Source: an uncultured Actinomycetes bacterium
GTDB lineage: Bacteria; Actinomycetota; Actinomycetes; Nanopelagicales; Nanopelagicaceae
Assembly (NCBI GenBank): GCA_903928395.1
Contig: CAIYQS010000135.1
Coordinates: 1 to 10,261 of the forward strand
Direction: 5' to 3'
Length of the DNA stretch: 10,261 bases
Positions 1-6,301 of this stretch are shown here, piece after piece. The notes below the pieces were generated by a model that saw only the letters and a list, made by a program, of their open reading frames with translations, ran no database searches and was not told the DNA's origin. Position numbers and translations under genes: made by a program. How positions within the stretch are numbered: the stretch's first letter is position 1; each line of letters starts with the position of its first letter.

Positions 1-75
1 GGTGATGGATTTACGCTCAAGAGTGACGAGGTTGATCGCCTTCTGCTTGAACTCCAAGGGGTAACGACTGGACAT
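1..75 (-). CDS. IS3-family transposase OrfA (HTH_Tnp_1), N-terminal fragment
   Basis: Only the first 25 codons are present and the window edge cuts the rest. The peptide begins MSSRYPLEFKQKAINLV, which is the opening of the helix-turn-helix domain (PF01527) of IS3-family OrfA proteins; their usual pattern is an aromatic-P/S-x-EFK start followed by a hydrophobic helix. The start is ATG at 75-73 on the minus strand. It is preceded by a strong ribosome binding site, AAGGAG, 5 nt upstream. In the family OrfA binds the terminal repeats, and a programmed -1 shift joins it to the OrfB integrase. Neither the shift site nor OrfB is visible. Whether the element is intact cannot be judged here. Confidence 0.85.
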   Translation of the reverse strand, partial: MSSRYPLEFKQKAINLVTLERKSIT

Positions 76-127
76 TTCTTCTCCTTTTTAGAGGTCAGGA
101 GTGTCTAGCGTTTTTCGCGCAGGTCCA
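1..127 (-). mobile_element. IS3-family insertion sequence, 5' end only (IS2-like terminus)
   Basis: This is the beginning of an insertion sequence read on the minus strand and cut by the window start. It contains the start of an OrfA-type transposase (1-75) and a 52 bp non-coding end. Read on the minus strand, the outer end is TGGACCTGCGCG, followed after a short gap by TAGACA. This is the same layout as the IS2 terminus, which starts with TGGA and has AGACA about 20 bp in, and the TG start is standard for the IS3 family. I place the outer boundary at about 127; it could be 129. The other end and any target duplication lie outside the window. Confidence 0.75.
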
Positions 128-143
128 CAGGTTAAGCGTCACC

Positions 144-173
144 TTAAGATTCAAATTCTACTGATGATACGAT
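144..173 (+). promoter_or_regulatory. Possible promoter of the first glycosyltransferase gene
   Basis: TTAAGA (144-149) and TACGAT (168-173) are separated by 18 bp and lie 37 bp upstream of the TTG start at 210. The second box fits the actinobacterial -10 pattern TANNNT, and the first matches TTGACA at four of six positions. The promoter would sit between the insertion sequence end and the gene. This is by eye only, and AT-rich DNA produces such boxes by chance. Confidence 0.25.
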
Positions 174-209
174 GTAGGGAAGAATTACAGGGATTTCGCC
201 GGAGGAAAT

Positions 210-1019
210 TTGAATTTTGACATTGTGACCTTTGCGTCGATTGGGAAATCATATAACTCAAGAGACTATTCCCCACAACTAATGCAGCTTCAAAACGAAT
301 TGTCGGATTCTGGCGTCCGACTGTGGGCATATAATCAAAACGACATTAATAGAAATGAAATTCCTTGTTCTCGCGCTTTTTGGGTTTTAAGAAAAGGCGC
401 GGGATCGTGGGTCTGGAAACCCTACGTAATTAGGGAAGCGGCCACATGCTCTAAGGCTCGTTACCTCCTCTACATGGATGTTGATCTAAGAATATTGAAT
501 CTTGATGTGGCGGAACTTATATCTTCGTTAGACGGGAAACCAGCGGCCGCGTTCGAAATGCAGGATAAAATCTCTGACTGGAGTTCGAAAAAGTGCTTGG
601 ATTTTTTCAGCAAAGCAGTGATCCAAGACTCCAAAAGCTACGCATCTGGATTGATACTTTTTGACACCGAACATCATCGATTTTCGGAATGGCTCGCTAC
701 ATGGGAGAACCTGCTAGTTGATCCAAGATTAATTTTGGATCCTTTTTTTTCAATTCACAACTCTCACCGCCATGATCAAACCATACTAAGTTCCTTGATC
801 GTATCTGGTGCGATTGAAGTGTCTAAATTGCCCTCGGAGGTCCTTGTTTATTCACCTCCGGATTTAGACGCGATAGTTGCAAATCCCGCAAAAAGTGTTT
901 TTTTACATGCAAGATCACCACAAAGTACAACACGTTTTAATTTCCGGAAATTTATCTCATTCCTCTTCCATAAGGTTCAATTAATACAATTCTGGGGGAT
1001 TTTTTTCATTTCGAAATGA
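210..1019 (+). CDS. GT-A-like glycosyltransferase of the WVWKP / DxD / HRHDQ type
   Basis: The 269-residue protein is soluble and has no signal peptide, so it probably acts in the cytoplasm on nucleotide-sugar donors and a lipid-linked acceptor. Three features match an uncharacterised glycosyltransferase-like family common in capsule and O-antigen loci: GAGSWVWKP (residues 63-71), the hydrophobic strand ending in MDVD (89-92), a DxD-type metal and donor site, and HRHDQ (186-190). Homologues usually read G-F/Y-W-x-WKP, then Y-x-D-A/V-G/D, and later R/H-H-D-Q-S. The start is TTG at 210 with GGAGG at 201-205, 4 nt away, the best ribosome binding site in this part. The gene stands alone on its strand, directly inside the insertion sequence end, and converges with the GT61 gene. 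Sugar and linkage cannot be told. Glycosyltransferase role is fairly sure; the family assignment rests on motifs only. Confidence 0.75.
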   Translation: MNFDIVTFASIGKSYNSRDYSPQLMQLQNELSDSGVRLWAYNQNDINRNEIPCSRAFWVLRKGAGSWVWKPYVIREAATCSKARYLLYMDVDLRILNLDVAELISSLDGKPAAAFEMQDKISDWSSKKCLDFFSKAVIQDSKSYASGLILFDTEHHRFSEWLATWENLLVDPRLILDPFFSIHNSHRHDQTILSSLIVSGAIEVSKLPSEVLVYSPPDLDAIVANPAKSVFLHARSPQSTTRFNFRKFISFLFHKVQLIQFWGIFFISK

Positions 1020-1061
1020 ACTTGGAATTCATTAGTATGACGTTTCATGAGAAAGTCGACA

Positions 1062-1091
1062 TTCTTATCGATTTAAGAAGATCGTTCTTTT
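1062..1091. terminator. AT-rich hairpins between two convergent genes
   Basis: TTCTTA (1062-1067) pairs perfectly with TAAGAA (1074-1079). The second arm can instead pair with TTCTT (1085-1089), which is followed by TT. The structure lies in the 110 bp gap between the end of the first glycosyltransferase gene (+) and the end of the GT61 gene (-). It could be a weak two-way terminator. The stems are short and have no GC core, so this is tentative. Confidence 0.2.
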
Positions 1092-1129
1092 AACAAATTC
1101 AAGAAATTCACTGCATCTGAGCTTCATCT

Positions 1130-2224
1130 TCAAAAAGTATTAAGTTTCAATAAATTTTGGATATCAAACTCGCTTGGTTTCATCGAAAATTGACTTCTTT
1201 TTTTAAAGAGCGACCAGGTAAATACGTAGTCCCTTACTATTCCAGAAGTACCGTAACAGGTATCAGTAGTCATTCCTGCTGAAATGGCTATCGACTCAAA
1301 ATATGGATACTGGTGATACCTCGGTGTAATTTCAACATATCTGCAACCAACTTTTCCAAAGACCAATCCAGCCATCGAAGCACCGTGCACCCCTACAATT
1401 ACGTTGGCGGTTGAAAAGGCCGTCCAGGGCGTTTCAAGGCTTATCGGGTCGATGGTAACAATTCCAAAGTTGTTGAGTTCTCGTCTCATTTCCTCTTGAA
1501 CCAAAAATTTCCTTGGGAAGTCATTTCGCGAAACAAAAACGCGATCAAATGTCGGTGTACGCGTCGCAATATTCTTATAAAAATTTGGCAACTCTGATGA
1601 ATAAACTCGGTTATACCCGGGTATTGTGGGCACAGTTAGATCTTCCACGAAAAACGTTCTCGCATCTCCTACTTGCACCAAGTTTAATTCAGCAGGGAAT
1701 AGAGAGCGCAACAAAATTTGTGCGTGTGCTCCGGGAAATGTCGGAATTAATATTTGATCAAAGTCTGATAATTCCAAACTCGAGTCACTTAAGGTGGCAA
1801 GTCTTCCAATAGAATCGAGTACAAAATGACCCCAGTTCAAATTTCCCCAATGCGAAAGTAGACTCAAGGTCCTACCCCTTAATACTTTGGGCATAACCTG
1901 ACTTTTTGAAAATAGGTTTTGGTATTCCCCTCTTCTTAATTTGTCTATTTTTTTAGATTCCTTGCCAGAGTACCAATTCAAGTACTCATGGATATTATTC
2001 TCGGAGTCAACGACAATGCCATTTGGTGCGACAAGAAGAGCCGCTTTCAAATTCGCAATACCAGCAACATAACCCCGGTAGGCGAGCAACCTATTGGTTC
2101 TAATGAGATCTTGCTGCGTATCAGCACAGAATTCCTCGATGAGTTCAAATGATAGGCTTTTAGGGGTCCAGGTCACCAAGGCACTACGATTTGGATTTCT
2201 GAGTGTTTTAATTTCTGATACCAT
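1130..2224 (-). CDS. GT61-family (DUF563) glycosyltransferase
   Basis: The 364 residues carry the landmarks of the DUF563 domain (PF04577): NWGHFVLD (130-137), RVFVSRN (228-234) and VGVHGASMAGLVF (277-289). The HGA(S/N/A) segment with its following hydrophobic stretch is the most conserved part of GT61 enzymes. Length is normal for bacterial members. They transfer pentoses or other sugars from nucleotide donors during cell-surface glycan assembly; the sugar here is unknown. No signal peptide or membrane segment is evident, so action at the cytoplasmic side is expected. The ATG at 2224 has GAGG 11 nt upstream (2236-2239) and a second GAGG directly abutting it, which is too close to work. The gene is divergent from the pyruvyl transferase gene with only 6 bp between the two starts, so its promoter must lie inside that gene. 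It is convergent with the gene at 210-1019. Confidence 0.85.
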   Translation of the reverse strand: MVSEIKTLRNPNRSALVTWTPKSLSFELIEEFCADTQQDLIRTNRLLAYRGYVAGIANLKAALLVAPNGIVVDSENNIHEYLNWYSGKESKKIDKLRRGEYQNLFSKSQVMPKVLRGRTLSLLSHWGNLNWGHFVLDSIGRLATLSDSSLELSDFDQILIPTFPGAHAQILLRSLFPAELNLVQVGDARTFFVEDLTVPTIPGYNRVYSSELPNFYKNIATRTPTFDRVFVSRNDFPRKFLVQEEMRRELNNFGIVTIDPISLETPWTAFSTANVIVGVHGASMAGLVFGKVGCRYVEITPRYHQYPYFESIAISAGMTTDTCYGTSGIVRDYVFTWSLFKKRSQFSMKPSEFDIQNLLKLNTF

Positions 2225-2231
2225 CCTCGGG
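2219..2231 (+). promoter_or_regulatory. Candidate -10 box for a leaderless pyruvyl transferase transcript
   Basis: TACCAT (2219-2224) fits the actinobacterial -10 consensus TANNNT and is followed by exactly 6 bp and the GTG start at 2231. That spacing would put the transcription start at the first base of the start codon. No ribosome binding site exists upstream, which agrees with a leaderless message, a common arrangement in actinobacteria. The box also contains the ATG of the opposite GT61 gene (2222-2224). No good -35 box was found. The evidence is spacing and consensus only. Confidence 0.3.
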
Positions 2232-3211
2232 TGAACCTCAAAGAAATTATTTATGAACGTTACCAGAATGTTCTAAATTCAGGGGACAAGGTAATGCTTG
2301 TTAATTTTCCGGTTCATTTTAATGTCGGGGACCAGGCCATATTTTTGGGCGAAGCAAAGATTATCGAATTTTTTGGAGCTTCACTAGTTTCAGTACATTC
2401 CAATTTTGCAGTCGGGGATCTAGAAACTCATATTATGCGAGTTTTAAAGAACTCCAAGTCCCTTCCGGTTATCGCAATTCATGGTGGCGGAAGTTTCGGG
2501 TCAATTTGGCCAAAGGAAGAAATTGCACGCGTACGCTATTTAGAGTTAGCCATTAAATACTCTCTGAAAGTTATACAGTTTCCGCAATCCGTTAATTTCC
2601 AAGATGACTTCCAACTTAATTCAATTGAGATTATTAGAAAATATCAAGATCAGAATGAAATATATGTGTTCGCTCGAGACATCCCAAGTCAATCTGCTTT
2701 GGATAAATTTGGAATCAAAGCTATTTTATGTCCCGATTCTGCACATGTACTCGAACTCATGAACGAATCTCCGTCCACCGCACAATTCACAATTCTGAAG
2801 CGACGTGACAAAGAATCCTCAAATGAATCTCTTAAATATCCAGGGATGGAATGGGATTGGGTAGATTCCATTTCTAAAGGAATGCGATTTGTTAGATTAA
2901 TGATGCGAATTTACGGTGGGCTTGGCAGATACCTTCCTTGGGGGACTAATAGCTATTCTCGGCGATATTCGATGTGGTTTTCTACAAAGATTATGGATTC
3001 TGGTTTAAGAAGAATGCAACAATCTCAAATAATTTACACAGATAGATTGCATGCTGTGCTTTTAAGTCAAATGTCTGAAATTGAGGTTATCCTTGTGAGA
3101 GACCGGTATTCCAAAATTAGAAACTATCTGGAAACTTGGAATCTAGCCACGAATTTGAAAATATTGGATGCCTGGCCCAATGACTTGAAATCTTTTCCTA
3201 AGGTCGGATGA
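2231..3211 (+). CDS. Polysaccharide pyruvyl transferase family protein
   Basis: The 326-residue protein belongs to the pyruvyl transferase family (PF04230; relatives ExoV, PssK, CsaB). These enzymes add pyruvate from phosphoenolpyruvate as a ketal to a sugar of a lipid-linked repeat unit, giving the polymer negative charge. Motifs in order: NVGDQAI (31-37), HGGGSFG (84-90), FPQS (117-120), ARD (148-150), CPDSAH (167-172) and TDRLHA (270-275), which is the complete family set. The GTG start at 2231 has no ribosome binding site. An ATG at 2294 with AGGGG 8 nt upstream is an alternative, but it would remove the N-terminal helix that family members have, so 2231 is preferred. The gene is divergent from the GT61 gene and overlaps the GT2 gene tail to tail by 14 bp. 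Pyruvylation of this polymer is inferred, and some family members transfer other groups. Confidence 0.85.
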   Translation: MNLKEIIYERYQNVLNSGDKVMLVNFPVHFNVGDQAIFLGEAKIIEFFGASLVSVHSNFAVGDLETHIMRVLKNSKSLPVIAIHGGGSFGSIWPKEEIARVRYLELAIKYSLKVIQFPQSVNFQDDFQLNSIEIIRKYQDQNEIYVFARDIPSQSALDKFGIKAILCPDSAHVLELMNESPSTAQFTILKRRDKESSNESLKYPGMEWDWVDSISKGMRFVRLMMRIYGGLGRYLPWGTNSYSRRYSMWFSTKIMDSGLRRMQQSQIIYTDRLHAVLLSQMSEIEVILVRDRYSKIRNYLETWNLATNLKILDAWPNDLKSFPKVG

Positions 3212-4058
3212 ACCCGTATATGCGACCTGAAAAGTTACAAAATGTAAAAAGGAAGCCTTGAGTGCGCCAATAACCTTTACCAACTAGATATCCAACTACC
3301 GGACCAAAGATCAGTGCCAATGATTGAAATTTACGACTCGGAAATAAATTCTCCTTCAAATAGTAGCCAGTTCCGGCACCATAATAAAAAGACTTTTTTG
3401 AATATTGCTTAAAAGATAGGGATCGTTTAGTCGTTGGATTAATACACTCAATTTGGGGCTGACTAATAATCTGATATCCCTTTCTCAGGGCTTCATGCAG
3501 TAAGTGCGCGCCTTCGCCACTCTGATAGGGCGATGAACTCCCCGATCCGATGCCTTCGTCAAATTTAAGTCCGTTAACGAAAAGAATTATTGGAAACACA
3601 ATCGCTGGTTCATACGCCCGCATCACGTGTCTTGAATTTTCGTATTTGTGAAATGGTGAAAGAAGAACTTCACCTTGATCTGAAACCCAAGAACCAACCG
3701 CAATTGCGTCCTCGTGCAGGAGTAGATGTTCTCGGATTAATTCAATTGTGTCAGGAGCATATTTGCTCAAATCATTTGGAAAAACAATGCCCTTGGGGCT
3801 TTTCAAGCTATTGATAATAAAATCTATCCCGATATTTCTTCCACGAGATAAACCTAGAGTTTGAGTATCAATCACCGTTATAAATCTTCCTGAAAATACC
3901 TGATCCGTTAGAATTAAACTCTCTCCGGATTGATTCACAACGACAAAACAATCGCCCGGTGATGATGCTTGGACCAACTGTTGGAGTGATAGACAAATAT
4001 TTTCAATCGACCTAATAGAAATTACAAAAGCTATCTGACATGCTCTGTTGTTTATCAT
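3198..4058 (-). CDS. GT2-family glycosyltransferase with altered acidic motif
   Basis: The 286 residues have a GT-A fold outline: first strand IAFVISI (9-15), GLSRGRN (69-75), FPND (93-96), FDEGIGSGS (167-174), SGEGAHLL (180-187) and a hydrophobic C-terminal part (about 246-262) that may touch the membrane. The pairing of GLSxGRN with a GIGxGS...GEExDLL block defines a group of GT2 enzymes common in polysaccharide loci. Two acidic positions differ from the form I know: FPDDD is FPNDL here and GEETDLL is GEGAHLL. The enzyme probably adds one sugar to the lipid-linked repeat unit, sugar unknown. Its ATG overlaps the stop of the polymerase gene as ATGA (4055-4058), and no clear ribosome binding site is seen, so translation is likely coupled. 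It is the last gene of the minus-strand run and overlaps the end of the pyruvyl transferase gene. Confidence 0.8.
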   Translation of the reverse strand: MINNRACQIAFVISIRSIENICLSLQQLVQASSPGDCFVVVNQSGESLILTDQVFSGRFITVIDTQTLGLSRGRNIGIDFIINSLKSPKGIVFPNDLSKYAPDTIELIREHLLLHEDAIAVGSWVSDQGEVLLSPFHKYENSRHVMRAYEPAIVFPIILFVNGLKFDEGIGSGSSSPYQSGEGAHLLHEALRKGYQIISQPQIECINPTTKRSLSFKQYSKKSFYYGAGTGYYLKENLFPSRKFQSLALIFGPVVGYLVGKGYWRTQGFLFTFCNFSGRIYGFIRP

Positions 4059-5380
4059 TTTTCAGTTAGATTGAAGGCGGGCGGATTTATTAGACCCAGG
4101 AATAGAATTAAGAATCCCAAATCAAATTGGATAGGTTGGACGAGAATTCCTACTCCAGTAAATGCAAGGGCTGCGCTAATTAAGAAAACTCGGTTGAATT
4201 TTGAAGCAAACCAAATTCCCAACAATAAACTGGATATAAAAAGAAAACCTAAGACTGGGCTAGATCTCAACAAACTCAAATAATTAATCTGGTAGATGGT
4301 CGCATTTGACACAAAATTGTTTTGATTGAATCCAATACCTCTTTGTATCAGAGAATTGGTTCCACCATTTTGCAATTCTACGAGGACAACTAATTTAAGA
4401 ACCTTTAATCCGATGATGAGTAGCACGGGTGAGGACAACAAAGCGGAAAAGAGTAGTGGCCTATTCCTTCGGTGTACGTACAAATATCCTAGAAGAAGAG
4501 AAAACAAACTTATCAAGATAATCGAGTAACTTTGACTTGCAAGCAAACCCAAAAGATTTCCAATCGCAGTGAAAACTTTTAATTTTCCACTGAAATAAGT
4601 CATTCCTATGCCAAGCGACAGGAGGCTTAAAGTGCCCCATAGACCCGGCTCACCGGTGAATCCGACGAATCGTGGAATTCCATGAAAAATACTGTGTCCT
4701 CCCCCCGTGATGATTCCAGAACCCCACTTGATATAAGAAAATCCAACACGTTTGTATATTGCCCCTGGAAAAGATGCGTAGTGCTTCTGTTGAGGATCGA
4801 GCAATAGAAAATAAATCCAGTAAATGATATTTAGACTTGCCACGGCACTTGCTATCACCTGTAGGAACATTAAGAAAAAGTTACGAAAAGAGAACATTAA
4901 GAGACAAAAAAGAATTGCGTTTGTGGTGTAAAGAAATTGACCAAATGCTTGGTGGGATAAACGAACTTGAAGGAGCCAAGCTAGAAGAAATGGGAGCGCA
5001 ACAAGTGCGGGCTGTTTGAGTGAGGTGAAATCATTGGTGCCTAGAACATTAGTTCTGTAAAGTAGACCAAGGAAAAGAGTTCCGTTCGTCACTAAGAATA
5101 TTAATAAACTAAGGTGACCGGAATTTTCTCCGATTAAACTAGGAGTTGCAAAGCAAAAGCCTAGAACTGGAACAATAACTAGTGGATTAATTTTAATGTT
5201 AGCTGCAAAGAGCAAAAAGAAACCACCAGAAATACTTTCAAAGATTTCAGAAAGGAACGGGTCAGAGTTCTTCAGTGCGAAAACAACAAAAATTGTGGAA
5301 TAAAAAAGGCAAAAAAATCTTGCTTCAAACAGGCTAGCAGTTTTAGAATATCTCAAACCCTTAGTAAGATAATCAGGCAT
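4055..5380 (-). CDS. Wzy-like O-antigen/exopolysaccharide polymerase, multi-pass membrane protein
   Basis: This 441-residue protein is strongly hydrophobic with about ten to twelve predicted membrane spans spread from residue 22 to 431. A longer loop around 195-240 ends in RFVGFTGEPG (237-246), which matches the R-x-x-G-x-x-x-EP motif at the edge of a membrane helix in Wzy/O-antigen ligase family proteins. A helix with SQSYS (282-286) resembles the S-R/Q-T/S-x segment that follows in many of them. The expected role is joining flipped repeat units at the outer membrane face. These proteins diverge quickly, so specificity cannot be read. Translation starts at ATG 5380, with AGGA 10 nt upstream inside the preceding gene, and the two genes overlap by 8 bp. 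At its end it overlaps the next GT2 gene by 4 bp. A ligase role is the alternative, but locus position favours polymerase. Confidence 0.75.
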   Translation of the reverse strand: MPDYLTKGLRYSKTASLFEARFFCLFYSTIFVVFALKNSDPFLSEIFESISGGFFLLFAANIKINPLVIVPVLGFCFATPSLIGENSGHLSLLIFLVTNGTLFLGLLYRTNVLGTNDFTSLKQPALVALPFLLAWLLQVRLSHQAFGQFLYTTNAILFCLLMFSFRNFFLMFLQVIASAVASLNIIYWIYFLLLDPQQKHYASFPGAIYKRVGFSYIKWGSGIITGGGHSIFHGIPRFVGFTGEPGLWGTLSLLSLGIGMTYFSGKLKVFTAIGNLLGLLASQSYSIILISLFSLLLGYLYVHRRNRPLLFSALLSSPVLLIIGLKVLKLVVLVELQNGGTNSLIQRGIGFNQNNFVSNATIYQINYLSLLRSSPVLGFLFISSLLLGIWFASKFNRVFLISAALAFTGVGILVQPIQFDLGFLILFLGLINPPAFNLTEK

Positions 5381-6140
5381 AAATGTCTTTTCCTTTTTTT
5401 CTCAACCTTCGAGACCAAAACAGTCTCACAAAGGGGGTGAATAGCCGAACCGGGAGTGCGTACCATATCTTTTCATCTTTTAATATTTGATTCCAATCTT
5501 TAGCATGTTCCTTTCTTGATCGTGTGGAAAGTCCGCCGGAGTAGAATCTGGAAACCACTTTTGGCAATGAAACGGGTTTTCCTATTCCCAATAGTCGCAG
5601 GTGAGCAAGCATGTCTGCAGAGATTTTTCGAGATTCGTCGAATCCACCAATTTTGCGAAGCGCATCTATTCGGTAAACCGTAGCCTGTTGCTGAATTACT
5701 TTAATGCCGAGTCCGAACAAAAATTTGTTGAATGGGGTGATTTGATAAACATTGGACCATTTTTTGTTTACGTCACAGACTATTAGATTTGCATAGCCCC
5801 AGTTTGAATTCGACGCTTCAATACCACTAACGAGTTCAATTATTCCTTCTTCATCTAAAAGCTCATCGCCAGCATTTAAGAAATAGATAAATTCGGGGCC
5901 AGCATTCATTTGAATCGCAAAATTGAAAGCCGAGTAAACTCCGGTATCGGAGGCTTGGATGTATTTCACGCTGTCCGAATGAGTGGAACGCCATCTCTCT
6001 GCAATCTCACGACAGGCATCTCCATTTTCAATAATTACGTGAAAAAAAGCCTCGTTGAGAGGTTCCAAGGATTGAAGGGTCCTCTGTAAGCCCGCTGGAT
6101 CGTTCTTGACCGCAGTAACAATCAATATCGGTTCCTGCAT
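5373..6140 (-). CDS. GT2-family glycosyltransferase, WcaA/WcaE-like subtype
   Basis: The 255 residues show a typical inverting GT-A enzyme: strand ILIVTAV (5-11), DTGVYSAFN (65-73), FLNAGD (87-92), QQATVYR (150-156), GGFDE (165-169) and SADM (174-177). The order D-x-G-x-Y-x-A-x-N then LNAGD and a later H/Q-Q-A-x-x-Y/F is specific to the GT2 group that includes colanic acid transferases such as WcaE. LNAGD supplies the metal-binding acid, as DxD does in other families. A basic C-terminal tail after FTPFVRLFW (234-242) may hold it at the membrane. The ATG at 6140 has only a weak AGG about 9 nt upstream. It is the first gene after a 161 bp gap, heads the run through the polymerase and the second GT2, and overlaps the polymerase start by 8 bp. 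The sugar transferred is unknown. Confidence 0.85.
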   Translation of the reverse strand: MQEPILIVTAVKNDPAGLQRTLQSLEPLNEAFFHVIIENGDACREIAERWRSTHSDSVKYIQASDTGVYSAFNFAIQMNAGPEFIYFLNAGDELLDEEGIIELVSGIEASNSNWGYANLIVCDVNKKWSNVYQITPFNKFLFGLGIKVIQQQATVYRIDALRKIGGFDESRKISADMLAHLRLLGIGKPVSLPKVVSRFYSGGLSTRSRKEHAKDWNQILKDEKIWYALPVRLFTPFVRLFWSRRLRKKGKDIYA

Positions 6141-6159
6141 CAGAAATTACCTGTATTCA

Positions 6160-6212
6160 CTAGGGACTTTTACTCGTATCTACTCTTTCAGCGCCCATCT
6201 TATAGCCCTCCT
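6160..6212 (-). promoter_or_regulatory. Leader of the GT2-polymerase-GT2 run: TATAAG box or short leader ORF
   Basis: Within the 161 bp gap the minus strand contains TATAAG (6199-6204), five of six matches to TATAAT and about 60 bp before the gene start. The same stretch has AGGAGG (6207-6212), then 8 nt, then ATG (6198-6196) opening a 12-codon frame that stops at TAG (6162-6160), 19 nt before the GT2 start and out of frame with it. The two readings exclude each other, because a message started from the TATAAG box would lack the AGGAGG. If the transcript instead comes through from the GT4 gene, a translated leader peptide is possible. Both are visual calls. Confidence 0.25.
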
Positions 6213-6301
6213 CTAGGAAACCTAAAACGAGCAAACTGAGAGACTACAGAAGGAAAAATAGAAGTTAGGGCGGTGCGTTCATCGAGAAAATTGGCTCTGC
6301 T

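Noticed and set aside
1513..1812. A 99-codon plus-strand frame opposite the GT61 gene
   Set aside because: It is antisense to conserved GT61 motifs (HGAS, NWGHF region), has no ribosome binding site and no domain-like sequence.
3590..3814. A 74-codon plus-strand frame opposite the GT2 gene
   Set aside because: It is fully antisense to a gene with clear motifs and has no supporting signal. The same holds for the frames at 4071-4283, 4326-4529, 4837-5019, 5601-5786, 6909-7241, 7646-7831 and 8043-8288.
6141..6301. A terminator after the GT4 gene
   Set aside because: No stem longer than about 4 bp followed by T was found on the minus strand, so transcription may continue into the downstream GT2 gene.
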